From positions 62,001 to 126,000 of the forward strand of contig CAOKFN010000005.1 of assembly GCA_948467735.1 (NCBI GenBank): DNA of 64,000 bases. Direction: 5' to 3'. The notes under the pieces were generated by a model, which worked only from the letters and a program-made list of their open reading frames with translations, was not told the origin of the DNA and searched no databases. The DNA comes from an uncultured bacterium (GTDB lineage: Bacteria > Bacillota > Clostridia > Lachnospirales > Lachnospiraceae). Below are positions 8,402 to 16,603 of this stretch, piece by piece (positions within the stretch are counted from its first letter, which is position 1; each line of letters begins with the position of its first letter). Position numbers and translations under genes: made by a program.

Positions 8402-8968
8402 ATGAATATACAACATCCGCAGGAAATGATACTAAAAACTTATGATTATAACGGAATTACAGTTGATTTGGTTGAATGGAGCGACACTGTCTGGTGTGGA
8501 AAAATTGGTTATGCGGTTAATACTGTTGATGAACCGAACGTTGAAGGAATTATGGAAGATTTTATGTCTATTTCTGCCGTGCCTAACGGCCGCGAAGATA
8601 ATTGGGATATCTGCATGAGTGTGAATTATCTTTCAAGTGAACGGCCAAGCGGCGTAATGTTCGGCTTCCTTGTTGATACTGATGTTCAGCCGGCTTCCTA
8701 TGATATTTACAAGATTCCCGCCGCAAAATTTTTACGAGTAAGAATTTGTGATGAAACCTCAGGAGCGCTTGGGCGGGAGCCTTGGAAGGGCGGAGTTCCT
8801 CCCTATCAGTGGATTGGAGAGCAGATTGGTCCTAAACTGGGCTATACTTATGGCAGCGATATGCTGCCAATCTTAGAATACTATGGTTTTTTCAAACCTG
8901 AAGAGGGAACACATGAATATTGTTACTTGTATGTTCCGGTGAAGGAAAATAATACTTTGGTAAAATAG
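8402..8968 (+). CDS. GyrI-like / AraC effector-binding-domain protein
   Basis: 188 residues, no DNA-binding domain and no signal peptide. The layout matches stand-alone GyrI-like small-molecule-binding proteins: an early MEDFMS helix, a central GVMFGFLVDTDVQPASYDIYKIPAAKFLRV-type strand pair, and YQWIGEQIGPKLGYTYG and ILEYYG near the end. Such proteins bind hydrophobic ligands or gyrase inhibitors. The ATG follows GGGAGCAAGATGCC. An inverted repeat just after the stop suggests the transcript ends here. The exact ligand cannot be inferred. Confidence 0.65.
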   Translation: MNIQHPQEMILKTYDYNGITVDLVEWSDTVWCGKIGYAVNTVDEPNVEGIMEDFMSISAVPNGREDNWDICMSVNYLSSERPSGVMFGFLVDTDVQPASYDIYKIPAAKFLRVRICDETSGALGREPWKGGVPPYQWIGEQIGPKLGYTYGSDMLPILEYYGFFKPEEGTHEYCYLYVPVKENNTLVK

Positions 8969-8978
8969 GCTCCATTTA

Positions 8979-9009
8979 GCGCTGAATTTTATTTAGTGAA
9001 ATTCAGCGC
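8979..9009 (+). terminator. Putative rho-independent terminator
   Basis: Perfect 11-base inverted repeat GCGCTGAATTT / AAATTCAGCGC with a 9-base loop, ten bases after the GyrI-like gene, followed by GGTTTTG. The T-run is short. Confidence 0.6.
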
Positions 9010-9087
9010 GGTTTTGTAGACTTGCAGATTTCCAGAGTATATTTTCCGAAAAAGAAGGAATGAATTTACACGAATAGGTTATACTGA

Positions 9088-9125
9088 CAGGGAACAGTAA
9101 ATCTTCATAGATTTGCTGTTCCCTG
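9088..9125 (+). other. Long hairpin in the gap before tepA
   Basis: 17-base arms (CAGGGAACAGTAAATCT and its complement with one G-T pair) around a 4-base loop TCAT. There is no following T-run, so it is not a simple terminator. The surrounding 9010-9266 stretch holds no gene that I can support. Confidence 0.7.
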
Positions 9126-9266
9126 CGGCGTTTATGACAGGAAAAATCGGGCAGTCAGGCAGAGTTTAGTAAATGAAAAATCAATTTACTTTGCAGCAAA
9201 TGGAGAAGAATAAAAATTCATTATAGAAATAAATTGTCCCTGATTACAGTTGAATAGGAGAAGAAA

Positions 9267-9980
9267 ATGGCACAATCAGCTCAGAACGACGAAAAGAAGA
9301 TAGAAAAGGAAGAGCACCGTGACGAAAGGATAGAACAGACAGGACAGGCGACGCTGGATGAGAACGGCAAGCTGGAAAATATACATTTAATTTCCATTAT
9401 CGGAGAAATTGAAGGTCATGATAATCTGTCCAACAATTCCAAGACAACGAAATATGAGCACATACTGCCCAGTCTGGCGGCGATTGAGGATAGTAGTGAA
9501 ATCAAGGGAGTTTTAGTGCTTTTGAATACCATGGGCGGAGATGTGGAAGCGGGGCTGGCGATTGCGGAAATGATTGCATCGCTCAGCAAACCTACGGTTT
9601 CGCTGGTGCTTGGGGGAAGCCATTCCATCGGAGTCCCGATTGCGGTGAGTACGGATTATTCCTATATTGTACCCACGGGAACCATGGTTATCCATCCGGT
9701 GCGCATGAACGGCATGGTGATAGGCGTGCCCCAGACCTTTGAGTATTTTAAGCTGATTCAGGATAGAATCACGGGATTTGTGTGCAGCCACTGCAGGATT
9801 GATAAGAGTACCTTGGAGGAATTAATGATGGAAACCGGGGTTCTGACAAAGGATGTGGGGACGATTCTGGTGGGCGAGGAAGCGGTAAACCACGGCATCA
9901 TCGACGAAGTGGGAGGCATTGACAAGGCAATCGCCCGGCTGCATGAGATGATTAAGGAAAAAAACACCGCAGAGCAGTAA
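9267..9980 (+). CDS. tepA: TepA-like ClpP-superfamily serine protease
   Basis: Cytoplasmic ClpP-fold serine peptidase of the TepA (translocation-enhancing protein) type. 237 residues; the first 35 are very charged, as in the family. Catalytic features: MGGDVEAGLAIA helix, nucleophile motif GGSHSIG with Ser120, and TMVIHPVRMNG with His143. The expected later acidic residue lies in the MMETGVLTKDVGT region. The ATG follows AGGAGAAGAAA. In Bacillus tepA sits just upstream of spoIIIE, and here ftsK/spoIIIE is also the next plus-strand gene, which supports the assignment. An Rpn nuclease gene on the other strand now separates them. Confidence 0.88.
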   Translation: MAQSAQNDEKKIEKEEHRDERIEQTGQATLDENGKLENIHLISIIGEIEGHDNLSNNSKTTKYEHILPSLAAIEDSSEIKGVLVLLNTMGGDVEAGLAIAEMIASLSKPTVSLVLGGSHSIGVPIAVSTDYSYIVPTGTMVIHPVRMNGMVIGVPQTFEYFKLIQDRITGFVCSHCRIDKSTLEELMMETGVLTKDVGTILVGEEAVNHGIIDEVGGIDKAIARLHEMIKEKNTAEQ

Positions 9981-10073
9981 TTATTTAGGGAAAGCGCTGA
10001 AGCATAAAAGGCGGATATCTTTTCGGTTGAAAGGAACTAAAAATATGGGGCTGCGGTGAAAAAAGGCGCGAAT

Positions 10074-10934
10074 CTACAGGCCGCAGTCCTCCCTAAACTG
10101 CGCTATGCTTTGAGATTTAGAGGCGGTTTTGAGCCATAAGTATAATACCTCAATATTTTTTTCCGACATAATTTTCTCTTTCAATTCCAGCGGAATATTG
10201 CCGTATTCCTCCAGAAGCTGAAAAATGGACTGCGCGATTCCTTCCGCTTTCCCGGCGTCCCAGACATATTCATCCTCCGCCCGGCGGTCCCGGATGTCCT
10301 TCAGACGCTGTTCATACATTAGCCGAAACGGCCTGATCAGGCTCATTTTCCGCAGTATTTCAGCTGCTTCCAAGATTCCCTTGTTTTTCGTCTTCATCAT
10401 ATCCAGATCCTCCCAGCTCTTGGCGTTGAACAGCCGGACCCATTCATCCACCGCGCCGCTTTCGTTCGGCTTCTTTCCAAGTTCTATGATATGCAGTTCA
10501 AACAGGTCAGTCAGCTCTCTGCCGTTTTTGTTCCGCAGGAGGTACGCCGAATGGCATTCCTTCTCTTCCGTCAGCTTAAAATCGAGAATGCTGATACTGA
10601 CGCACCTGCGGAGCCGCCCATAGTCCTGTCCGGATTTCAGGTCCTCCGCATACATCTTTGCAAGGTAGAACAGTTTCCGCTTGATCCAGTGGTTTTGGCG
10701 GCGCACCTGAAGTTCAATGTTAATCTTTGTGCCGTCGTCCAGCTCCAGAGCCATGTCGAGAATTCCCTGCTTCTGCTGCCGGAAGCGCTTCCACAGATAG
10801 GGATTCACAATTCTGACGGCTTTCATGCTTTCTGCCGGGATGTCCAGCACGTCGCTCAGGAACTGTTTTCTAATATTTTCATAAGAAAAAAGCTCCCGAA
10901 ATACATAATCGTTCTTTAACGAGACAAACTGCAT
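10074..10934 (-). CDS. Rpn-family PD-(D/E)XK nuclease / putative transposase
   Basis: 286 residues from the ATG at 10934, chosen because AGGAG lies 6 bases before it on the minus strand; an upstream in-frame ATG would add 44 unlikely residues. The family N-terminus MQFVSLKNDYVFRELF is clear. The nuclease core shows as ILDMALELDD followed by KINIELQ (D then E-x-Q). Next come the WIKRKLFYLAKMYAEDL helix and the domain SAYLL..FELHIIELGK. Members (RpnA-type, PDDEXK_2) cut DNA and promote RecA-independent recombination, and are often mobile. It interrupts the conserved tepA-ftsK neighbourhood on the opposite strand, which suggests insertion. Confidence 0.85.
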   Translation of the reverse strand: MQFVSLKNDYVFRELFSYENIRKQFLSDVLDIPAESMKAVRIVNPYLWKRFRQQKQGILDMALELDDGTKINIELQVRRQNHWIKRKLFYLAKMYAEDLKSGQDYGRLRRCVSISILDFKLTEEKECHSAYLLRNKNGRELTDLFELHIIELGKKPNESGAVDEWVRLFNAKSWEDLDMMKTKNKGILEAAEILRKMSLIRPFRLMYEQRLKDIRDRRAEDEYVWDAGKAEGIAQSIFQLLEEYGNIPLELKEKIMSEKNIEVLYLWLKTASKSQSIAQFREDCGL

Positions 10935-11310
10935 GTTTTTCTCCTTTGAAAGATGCCCGCAGAAGAAAAATCCTGCCTGTCCACCAGAAATCTTCTGCTC
11001 CTCTTGTTGATTATTGGAATAAAAGCATAGATTTCTTGAAAAAACGAAAATAGAATAAAATGCCATGTATTAGAAAATGTTATGCTTTGTGTTTATTCTA
11101 ACATATTCGGTGGGTTTGTCAAGCGTAAATTTGCTAAAAATGACAAAGATATTTTAAACTTCCTTTAACGATTCTTTTGACATGCTCTGGAGAGAGCTGC
11201 AAAACAGAGGGCGGCTGTTTCTCTAATGATTTGTCAAAAAAGTACCTAAAAAAGAAACGGAGATATATTCATGGGTATTTTCTGAGTCTCAATCTCCCGA
11301 GTTTCCGGTT

Positions 11311-11345
11311 GGCGGCTTGTCAAGCCGCCTGAAAAATGATATAAT
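11311..11345 (+). promoter_or_regulatory. ftsK promoter overlapped by a 19-bp palindrome
   Basis: TTGTCA (11317-11322), 17 bases, TATAAT (11340-11345): a near-consensus vegetative promoter. GGCGGCTTG-T-CAAGCCGCC (11311-11329) is a perfect inverted repeat around one central base and contains the whole -35 hexamer, as an operator would. It could instead be the stem of an upstream terminator, but no T-run follows. Confidence 0.75.
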
Positions 11346-11360
11346 GTCCCTGTGAGCGAT

Positions 11361-11400
11361 GCGCAATGCCCACAAACGTAGTAAAATCCATGCATTGCGC
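11361..11400 (+). promoter_or_regulatory. 5' UTR inverted repeat before ftsK
   Basis: GCGCAATGC (11361-11369) pairs with GCATTGCGC (11392-11400), 22-base loop. It lies between the promoter and the ribosome site of ftsK (AGGAGAGG at about 11416), so the leader RNA would carry a 9-bp stem. Confidence 0.6.
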
Positions 11401-11431
11401 AAAATGCCCATAGATAGGAGAGGTTGATAAG

Positions 11432-14400
11432 ATGGCGGCTTCCAACGGAAGAAAAACATCATCTTCAAATAAAAGAACTGCCCTCAGTACTACAACAAAA
11501 GGCACTGTAAAAACAAGGACTTCCGCACAGAAGAAAAAAGAGGAAGCTCAGCAGCTGGCCCGGGACAGCGCACTGTTCCATGAGATAGGTCTGATTGTGC
11601 TGTTCGCCGTTATGGTGCTTTTATTTTGCTGCAATTTTGGTATTGTCGGACCAGTGGGAAACACCGTCAGCGGCGTTTTGTTCGGTTTATTCGGGCTGAC
11701 GGCCTATGCCGCTCCCGTGCTGATTTTTCTGGCGGCGGCATTCTGGTTTGCCAACGAAGGCAATGCCAGCGCGGCCAGAAAGCTGATTGCGGGTATTCTG
11801 CTGTTTGTGATAGCGGGCGTGGTCTTTGACATGCTTTGGATGAAGAAAAGCGCCGATGCGGAATATAATGTGGTTCTATTATATGAGGGCTGTCGTGACG
11901 GGAAGGCGGGCGGCGGCATTCTGGGCGGAAGCATCAGCTTTTGCCTGCAGCATTATCTCGGCACTTTGGGGACGGTGCTGGTGGTGCTGGTGGTTTCCGT
12001 GGTATGCCTGATTCTCTTGACCGAAAAATCCATCCTTGACAGTATAAAGCGGGGCGGCAGCCGCGTGCGTGAGCTGTCCAGAGAGGATGCGCGCCGTCGC
12101 CGGGAAGAAGCCGAGAGACGCCGGGAGGAGATGGAAAGGCGCAGAGAGGAAGAAGCAGGGTATGATGAGGACGATGGGCAGGAGGATGAGGGATACGAGG
12201 AGGACGCCGGGAAACGCGGAGGGAATGGACAGAGAGCAGAGAGCGAGAGACGGAGAGAAAATGCCGAAAGGCGCAGGGAGAACATAGATAGACGCCGTGA
12301 GAATATGGAGCGGCGAAAAGAGGAATCAAGGAGACGGAGAGAGGAGGGCAGGCTTCGGAGGCAGGCTCAGGAAGAACAGCGCAGGATCAGGGCAGAGGAA
12401 AAGGAGAATGAAAAAATACTGCGCATGGAAAGAAAAGTTTCCGGGGTTATGCTGGACACGGCGCTGCAGAGACCGGAGGCGTCTTCTTATCGTGATGAAA
12501 TGCACGAAATTATATTGGAAGAGGAAACCGAGGAACTGCTGCCGCAGGATAATGCCGAGTCTGTCATACAGGAAGGCGCGGAAACAGAGAATGTAAAGTA
12601 TGCGGATTCGGAACGTGGGGAGTCGGTAAAAACGGATACGAAGAGGGCGGAAAACAGTGAGACGCTGCCTGCGCAGGAGAGCGGCGCTGCCTTTGACCAA
12701 TGGGATATGCAGGATCTGCCGATTAGGATACATATAGAAGGACAGGAGCAGTATCCTTTAGGAGCCGCAGAAATGTCAGGGCAGGAAGCAGACTCTGCAG
12801 GCGGCGCGGGAGGAGCAGAACAGGCAGCGGCAAGGCCTGCGGAGACAGAACCTTTCATAGAAGAAGGAATTATTAAGGGAGAAGGACTTTCCACAGAAGA
12901 AGGAATTTCTAGGGAAGAAGCATTTTCCGCGGCGGAAGGGGGTTCCATGGAAGCAGGAACTTTCGTGGGAGAAGGAATGTCCATGGAAGAAGGAGCTTTC
13001 ATGACAGAGGGATTGCCTGCGGAAAAAATGACAGCAGATGAAATGCGTTCTGTTTCTGAGGGAGAGGTGCGGTCTGACTCCGACGGGTATTCTCCGTCGG
13101 CTGTGAATAGGGCGGCGTCTGCGTCCATAGATACATCCGAAACACAGGCGGAGTCAGTATCTCCGCCCATGAGATCGGCAGCAGCGTCTGCATCCCCATC
13201 CATGAGACCGGCAGCAGCACCTGCGTCCGCATCCGTCAGGCCGAGACCGGCCGCGGGAAATCCGTCAGGCCGGGGAGCGGAAAATCAACTGAGGATGGAA
13301 GAAGGATTCGGGCAGGAAATTGCCGACAACGACATAATACTTCCCAAACAATACCTATTTCCCCCTATTACGCTGCTGCAAAAGGGAAAGGCAATGACGG
13401 GGGATTCGGTCAGAGAGTTGAAGAATACTGCAATGCACCTCCAGCAGACCTTAAGCACTTTTGGAGTCAAAGTCACCATTACGGATATTAGTCAGGGGCC
13501 CAGCGTGACTCGCTACGAGCTGCAGCCGGAGCAGGGAGTGAAGGTATCCAAAATCGTCGGACTTGCAGACGACATTAAACTGAACTTAGCGGCCATGGAT
13601 ATCAGAATTGAAGCGCCCATTCCGGGCAAGGCGGCCATTGGAATAGAAGTACCCAACAAGGAAAGCATGACCGTGGCGCTGCGGGACCTGCTGGAGACCA
13701 CGGAGTTTAAAGAATTTCCTTCCAATCTTGCTTTTGCGGTGGGCAAGGATATCGGGGGCAAGGTGATTGTAGCGGATATTGCCAAAATGCCCCACATGCT
13801 GATTGCGGGAGCTACGGGCTCGGGAAAATCCGTCTGTATTAATACTTTGATCATGAGTATATTGTACAAGGCTCATCCCGATGATGTGAAGCTTATCATG
13901 GTTGATCCTAAGGTGGTGGAGCTTAGCATATATAATGGAATTCCTCATCTGCTGATTCCTGTTGTGACAGATCCTAAGAAAGCATCCGCGGCGCTTCATT
14001 GGGGTGTGGCGGAGATGGAGGACAGATACCGGAAATTTGCGGAATGCAATGTGAGGGATTTGAAGGGATACAATAAAAAGGTGGAGGCCATGCGGGAAAA
14101 AGGCATGGAGGATGCGCCTAAGAAGCTGCCGCAGATTGTCATTATCGTTGACGAGCTTGCGGATTTAATGATGGTATGCCCGGGGGAGGTGGAGGAATCT
14201 ATCTGCCGTCTGGCCCAGCTGGCGCGGGCGGCGGGCATTCATTTAATTATCGCCACACAGCGTCCCAGCGTGGACGTCATCACCGGTTTGATTAAAGCCA
14301 ATATGCCCAGCCGGGTGGCGTTTTCCGTGTCCAGCGGCGTTGACTCAAGGACGATTCTGGATATGGTGGGCGCGGAGAAGCTTTTGGGAAAGGGAGATAT

Positions 14401-14809
14401 GCTCTTTTATCCTCAGGGATATGCGAAGCCGGCCCGGGTACAGGGAGCCTTTGTCTCGGATAACGAAGTTTCTGATGTGGTTGACTTTATGAAAAATCAG
14501 ACTTTGGGCAATGTCTATGCCGCGGAAATTGAGGAAAAAATAAAGAATATGGGCAGTTCATCAGGGAGCGGCGCATCCGGCGGCAGCGCGGTGGACGATT
14601 TGTTTGAAAAAGCGGGCCGGCTTATCATAGATAAGGATAAAGCGTCCATCGGCATGCTGCAGAGAGCGCTTCAAATCGGGTTCAACAGAGCGGCAAGGAT
14701 TATGGATCAGCTCAGCAGTTATGGCGTGGTAGGCGAGGAAGAAGGCACAAAGCCCAGAAAGATACTGATGAGTCCGGAACAGTTTGAACAACTGTTGGAA
14801 GAAGTATGA
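11432..14809 (+). CDS. ftsK: FtsK/SpoIIIE DNA translocase
   Basis: Septum-located ATP-driven DNA pump for chromosome segregation at division or sporulation. 1125 residues, longer than the usual 750-900 because of the linker. N-terminal membrane domain: about four helices in residues 50-200. The linker (about 210-640) has Arg/Glu coiled-coil repeats (RRREEAERRREEMERRREEE type, 220-330) and then a Glu/Gly/Ser/Ala-rich part. The motor domain has Walker A GATGSGKS at 793-800 and Walker B IIVDELADL with Asp907. The C-terminal gamma winged helix (about 1058-1125, KASIGMLQRALQIGFNRAARIMDQL) would read KOPS/SRS-like sequences. The ATG follows AGGAGAGGTTGATAAG. Confidence 0.96.
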   Translation: MAASNGRKTSSSNKRTALSTTTKGTVKTRTSAQKKKEEAQQLARDSALFHEIGLIVLFAVMVLLFCCNFGIVGPVGNTVSGVLFGLFGLTAYAAPVLIFLAAAFWFANEGNASAARKLIAGILLFVIAGVVFDMLWMKKSADAEYNVVLLYEGCRDGKAGGGILGGSISFCLQHYLGTLGTVLVVLVVSVVCLILLTEKSILDSIKRGGSRVRELSREDARRRREEAERRREEMERRREEEAGYDEDDGQEDEGYEEDAGKRGGNGQRAESERRRENAERRRENIDRRRENMERRKEESRRRREEGRLRRQAQEEQRRIRAEEKENEKILRMERKVSGVMLDTALQRPEASSYRDEMHEIILEEETEELLPQDNAESVIQEGAETENVKYADSERGESVKTDTKRAENSETLPAQESGAAFDQWDMQDLPIRIHIEGQEQYPLGAAEMSGQEADSAGGAGGAEQAAARPAETEPFIEEGIIKGEGLSTEEGISREEAFSAAEGGSMEAGTFVGEGMSMEEGAFMTEGLPAEKMTADEMRSVSEGEVRSDSDGYSPSAVNRAASASIDTSETQAESVSPPMRSAAASASPSMRPAAAPASASVRPRPAAGNPSGRGAENQLRMEEGFGQEIADNDIILPKQYLFPPITLLQKGKAMTGDSVRELKNTAMHLQQTLSTFGVKVTITDISQGPSVTRYELQPEQGVKVSKIVGLADDIKLNLAAMDIRIEAPIPGKAAIGIEVPNKESMTVALRDLLETTEFKEFPSNLAFAVGKDIGGKVIVADIAKMPHMLIAGATGSGKSVCINTLIMSILYKAHPDDVKLIMVDPKVVELSIYNGIPHLLIPVVTDPKKASAALHWGVAEMEDRYRKFAECNVRDLKGYNKKVEAMREKGMEDAPKKLPQIVIIVDELADLMMVCPGEVEESICRLAQLARAAGIHLIIATQRPSVDVITGLIKANMPSRVAFSVSSGVDSRTILDMVGAEKLLGKGDMLFYPQGYAKPARVQGAFVSDNEVSDVVDFMKNQTLGNVYAAEIEEKIKNMGSSSGSGASGGSAVDDLFEKAGRLIIDKDKASIGMLQRALQIGFNRAARIMDQLSSYGVVGEEEGTKPRKILMSPEQFEQLLEEV

Positions 14810-14852
14810 GAAGAAAATCTAACGCTCGCGGAAGGAAAGGAGGAGGCAGAAT

Positions 14853-16577
14853 ATGGGAACAAATCATCCCACAGAAAAGGAGCCTTCGATAGAAAAGGTG
14901 CAGAAACATGTGTCGGATATAGAGATTGCTCAGAGGGCTGTCTTGGAGCCGATTGGCCAAGTGGCCAATCGGCTGGGCGTGCCGGAGGAGGCCTTGGAAT
15001 ACTATGGGAGATATAAAGCAAAAATTTCGGAGGAATATCTGGCAGGCTTAAAGGACAGGCCGGACGGAAAGCTGATTCTGGTAACGGCGATTAATCCGAC
15101 TCCCGCAGGGGAGGGAAAAACCACCGTCAGCATAGGGCTGGGGCAGGCGTTTGGCAGGCTGGGCAGGAAGGCGGTGACTGCGCTGCGGGAACCGTCTCTT
15201 GGGCCGTGTTTTGGTATCAAGGGCGGAGCCGCAGGAGGCGGATATTCGCAGGTGGTTCCCATGGAGGAGCTGAACCTTCATTTTACGGGGGATTTTCATG
15301 CGGTAACTTCGGCCAATAATCTTCTGGCGGCACTTCTGGACAACCATATTCAGCAGGGAAACGCCCTGAAGATTGATACCAGACAGATTGTATGGAAACG
15401 CTGTATGGATATGAACGACAGAGTGCTCCGAAATATTGTGGTGGGGCTGGGCAGCAGGCTGGATGGTTTTGTCAGGGAGGATCATTTTGTCATTACGGTG
15501 GCAAGCGAAATTATGGCGATTCTCTGTCTGGCGGAGGACATGAGAGATTTAAAAGAACGTCTGGCAAGGATTATCGCTGCCTATAATATGGCCGGAGAAC
15601 CGGTGACAGCCGGGGAACTGCAGGCGGTGGGGGCTATGGCGGCGCTTTTGAAGGACGCCATGAAGCCCAATTTAATACAGACCTTGGAACACACTCCCGT
15701 GCTGGTACATGGGGGGCCTTTTGCCAATATCGCCCATGGCTGTAATTCTGTCAGGGCCACTAGGGCGGCACTGAAAATGGCGGATTACTGCATCACGGAA
15801 GCAGGATTCGGAGCTGACCTTGGGGCTGAGAAATTTTTTGATATCAAATGCCGTATGGCGGGTTTGAAGCCGGACGCAGTCGTTCTTGTTGCCACGATTC
15901 GCGCTTTGAAGTATAATGGCGGTGCGGCGGTGGAAGGCTTGGGCACCGAAAATCTGGACGCTTTGAAAAAAGGCATCGTCAATCTGGAGAAGCATATAGA
16001 AAATTTACAGAAATACGGCGTGCCGGTGGTGGTGACACTGAATTCTTTCGCGACGGATACGGAGGCGGAGACGGAGTTTGTCCGTGAATTCTGCGAGACA
16101 AAAGGATGTGAATTTGCCCTGTCGGAAGTGTGGGCAAAGGGCGGTGAGGGCGGAATCGCCTTGGCGGAGAAGGTGCTGGAAACCCTGAATTCCAAGGAAA
16201 GCCGTTTTCAGGTGTTATATGAAGATTCGCTGCCGCCGGAGGAAAAGATTCAAATCGTGGCAAGGGAAATTTATGGCGCGGGGAAGGTCAGTTTTTCGCC
16301 TGCAGCGAAAAAGCAGCTGCAAAAGGTGACGCAGTTAGGCTTCGGAACACTTCCTGTCTGTATGGCGAAAAATCAGTATTCCCTTTCGGATAATCCGAAG
16401 CTTTTGGGACGGCCTCAGGGATTTGAACTAACGGTCAGAGAGGTATATGTATCCGCAGGTGCGGGATTTATTGTTGCGCTGACGGGGGACGTGGTGACGA
16501 TGCCGGGTTTATCTAAAAAGCCAGCCGCCTATGGAATTGATGTGGATGACAATGGAGTGATTACAGGTTTGTTCTGA
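14853..16577 (+). CDS. fhs: Formate-tetrahydrofolate ligase
   Basis: ATP-dependent formation of 10-formyl-THF from formate and THF, feeding purine synthesis or the methyl branch of the Wood-Ljungdahl pathway. 574 residues against a usual 555-560, the extra part being at the N-terminus. Nucleotide loop TPAGEGKTTVSIGLGQA near residues 85-100, then LREPSLGPCFGIKGGAAGGG and the substrate segment HFTGDFHAVTSANNLLAALLDNH. The C-terminus has MPGLSKKPAAYGIDVD. The start has AGGAGGAGGC 8 bases upstream. A FocA-type formate channel is encoded at 53 kb, compatible with active formate metabolism, although the two are not linked. Confidence 0.96.
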   Translation: MGTNHPTEKEPSIEKVQKHVSDIEIAQRAVLEPIGQVANRLGVPEEALEYYGRYKAKISEEYLAGLKDRPDGKLILVTAINPTPAGEGKTTVSIGLGQAFGRLGRKAVTALREPSLGPCFGIKGGAAGGGYSQVVPMEELNLHFTGDFHAVTSANNLLAALLDNHIQQGNALKIDTRQIVWKRCMDMNDRVLRNIVVGLGSRLDGFVREDHFVITVASEIMAILCLAEDMRDLKERLARIIAAYNMAGEPVTAGELQAVGAMAALLKDAMKPNLIQTLEHTPVLVHGGPFANIAHGCNSVRATRAALKMADYCITEAGFGADLGAEKFFDIKCRMAGLKPDAVVLVATIRALKYNGGAAVEGLGTENLDALKKGIVNLEKHIENLQKYGVPVVVTLNSFATDTEAETEFVREFCETKGCEFALSEVWAKGGEGGIALAEKVLETLNSKESRFQVLYEDSLPPEEKIQIVAREIYGAGKVSFSPAAKKQLQKVTQLGFGTLPVCMAKNQYSLSDNPKLLGRPQGFELTVREVYVSAGAGFIVALTGDVVTMPGLSKKPAAYGIDVDDNGVITGLF

Positions 16578-16603
16578 AGGGTAATGTGAGGTGGCACAGG
16601 TAT

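Larger units (their letters stand above)
10935..11431. other. Regulatory gap between the Rpn gene and ftsK
   Basis: About 500 bases without a gene. The left part is AT-rich and should hold the divergent promoter of the minus-strand nuclease gene. The right part holds the ftsK promoter, a palindrome over its -35 box and a 5' UTR hairpin (separate entries). Confidence 0.6.

Noticed and set aside
11934..13232. Several long frames antisense to the ftsK linker
   Set aside because: Low-complexity GC-rich coding sequence keeps antisense frames open; the sense frame is a complete FtsK.
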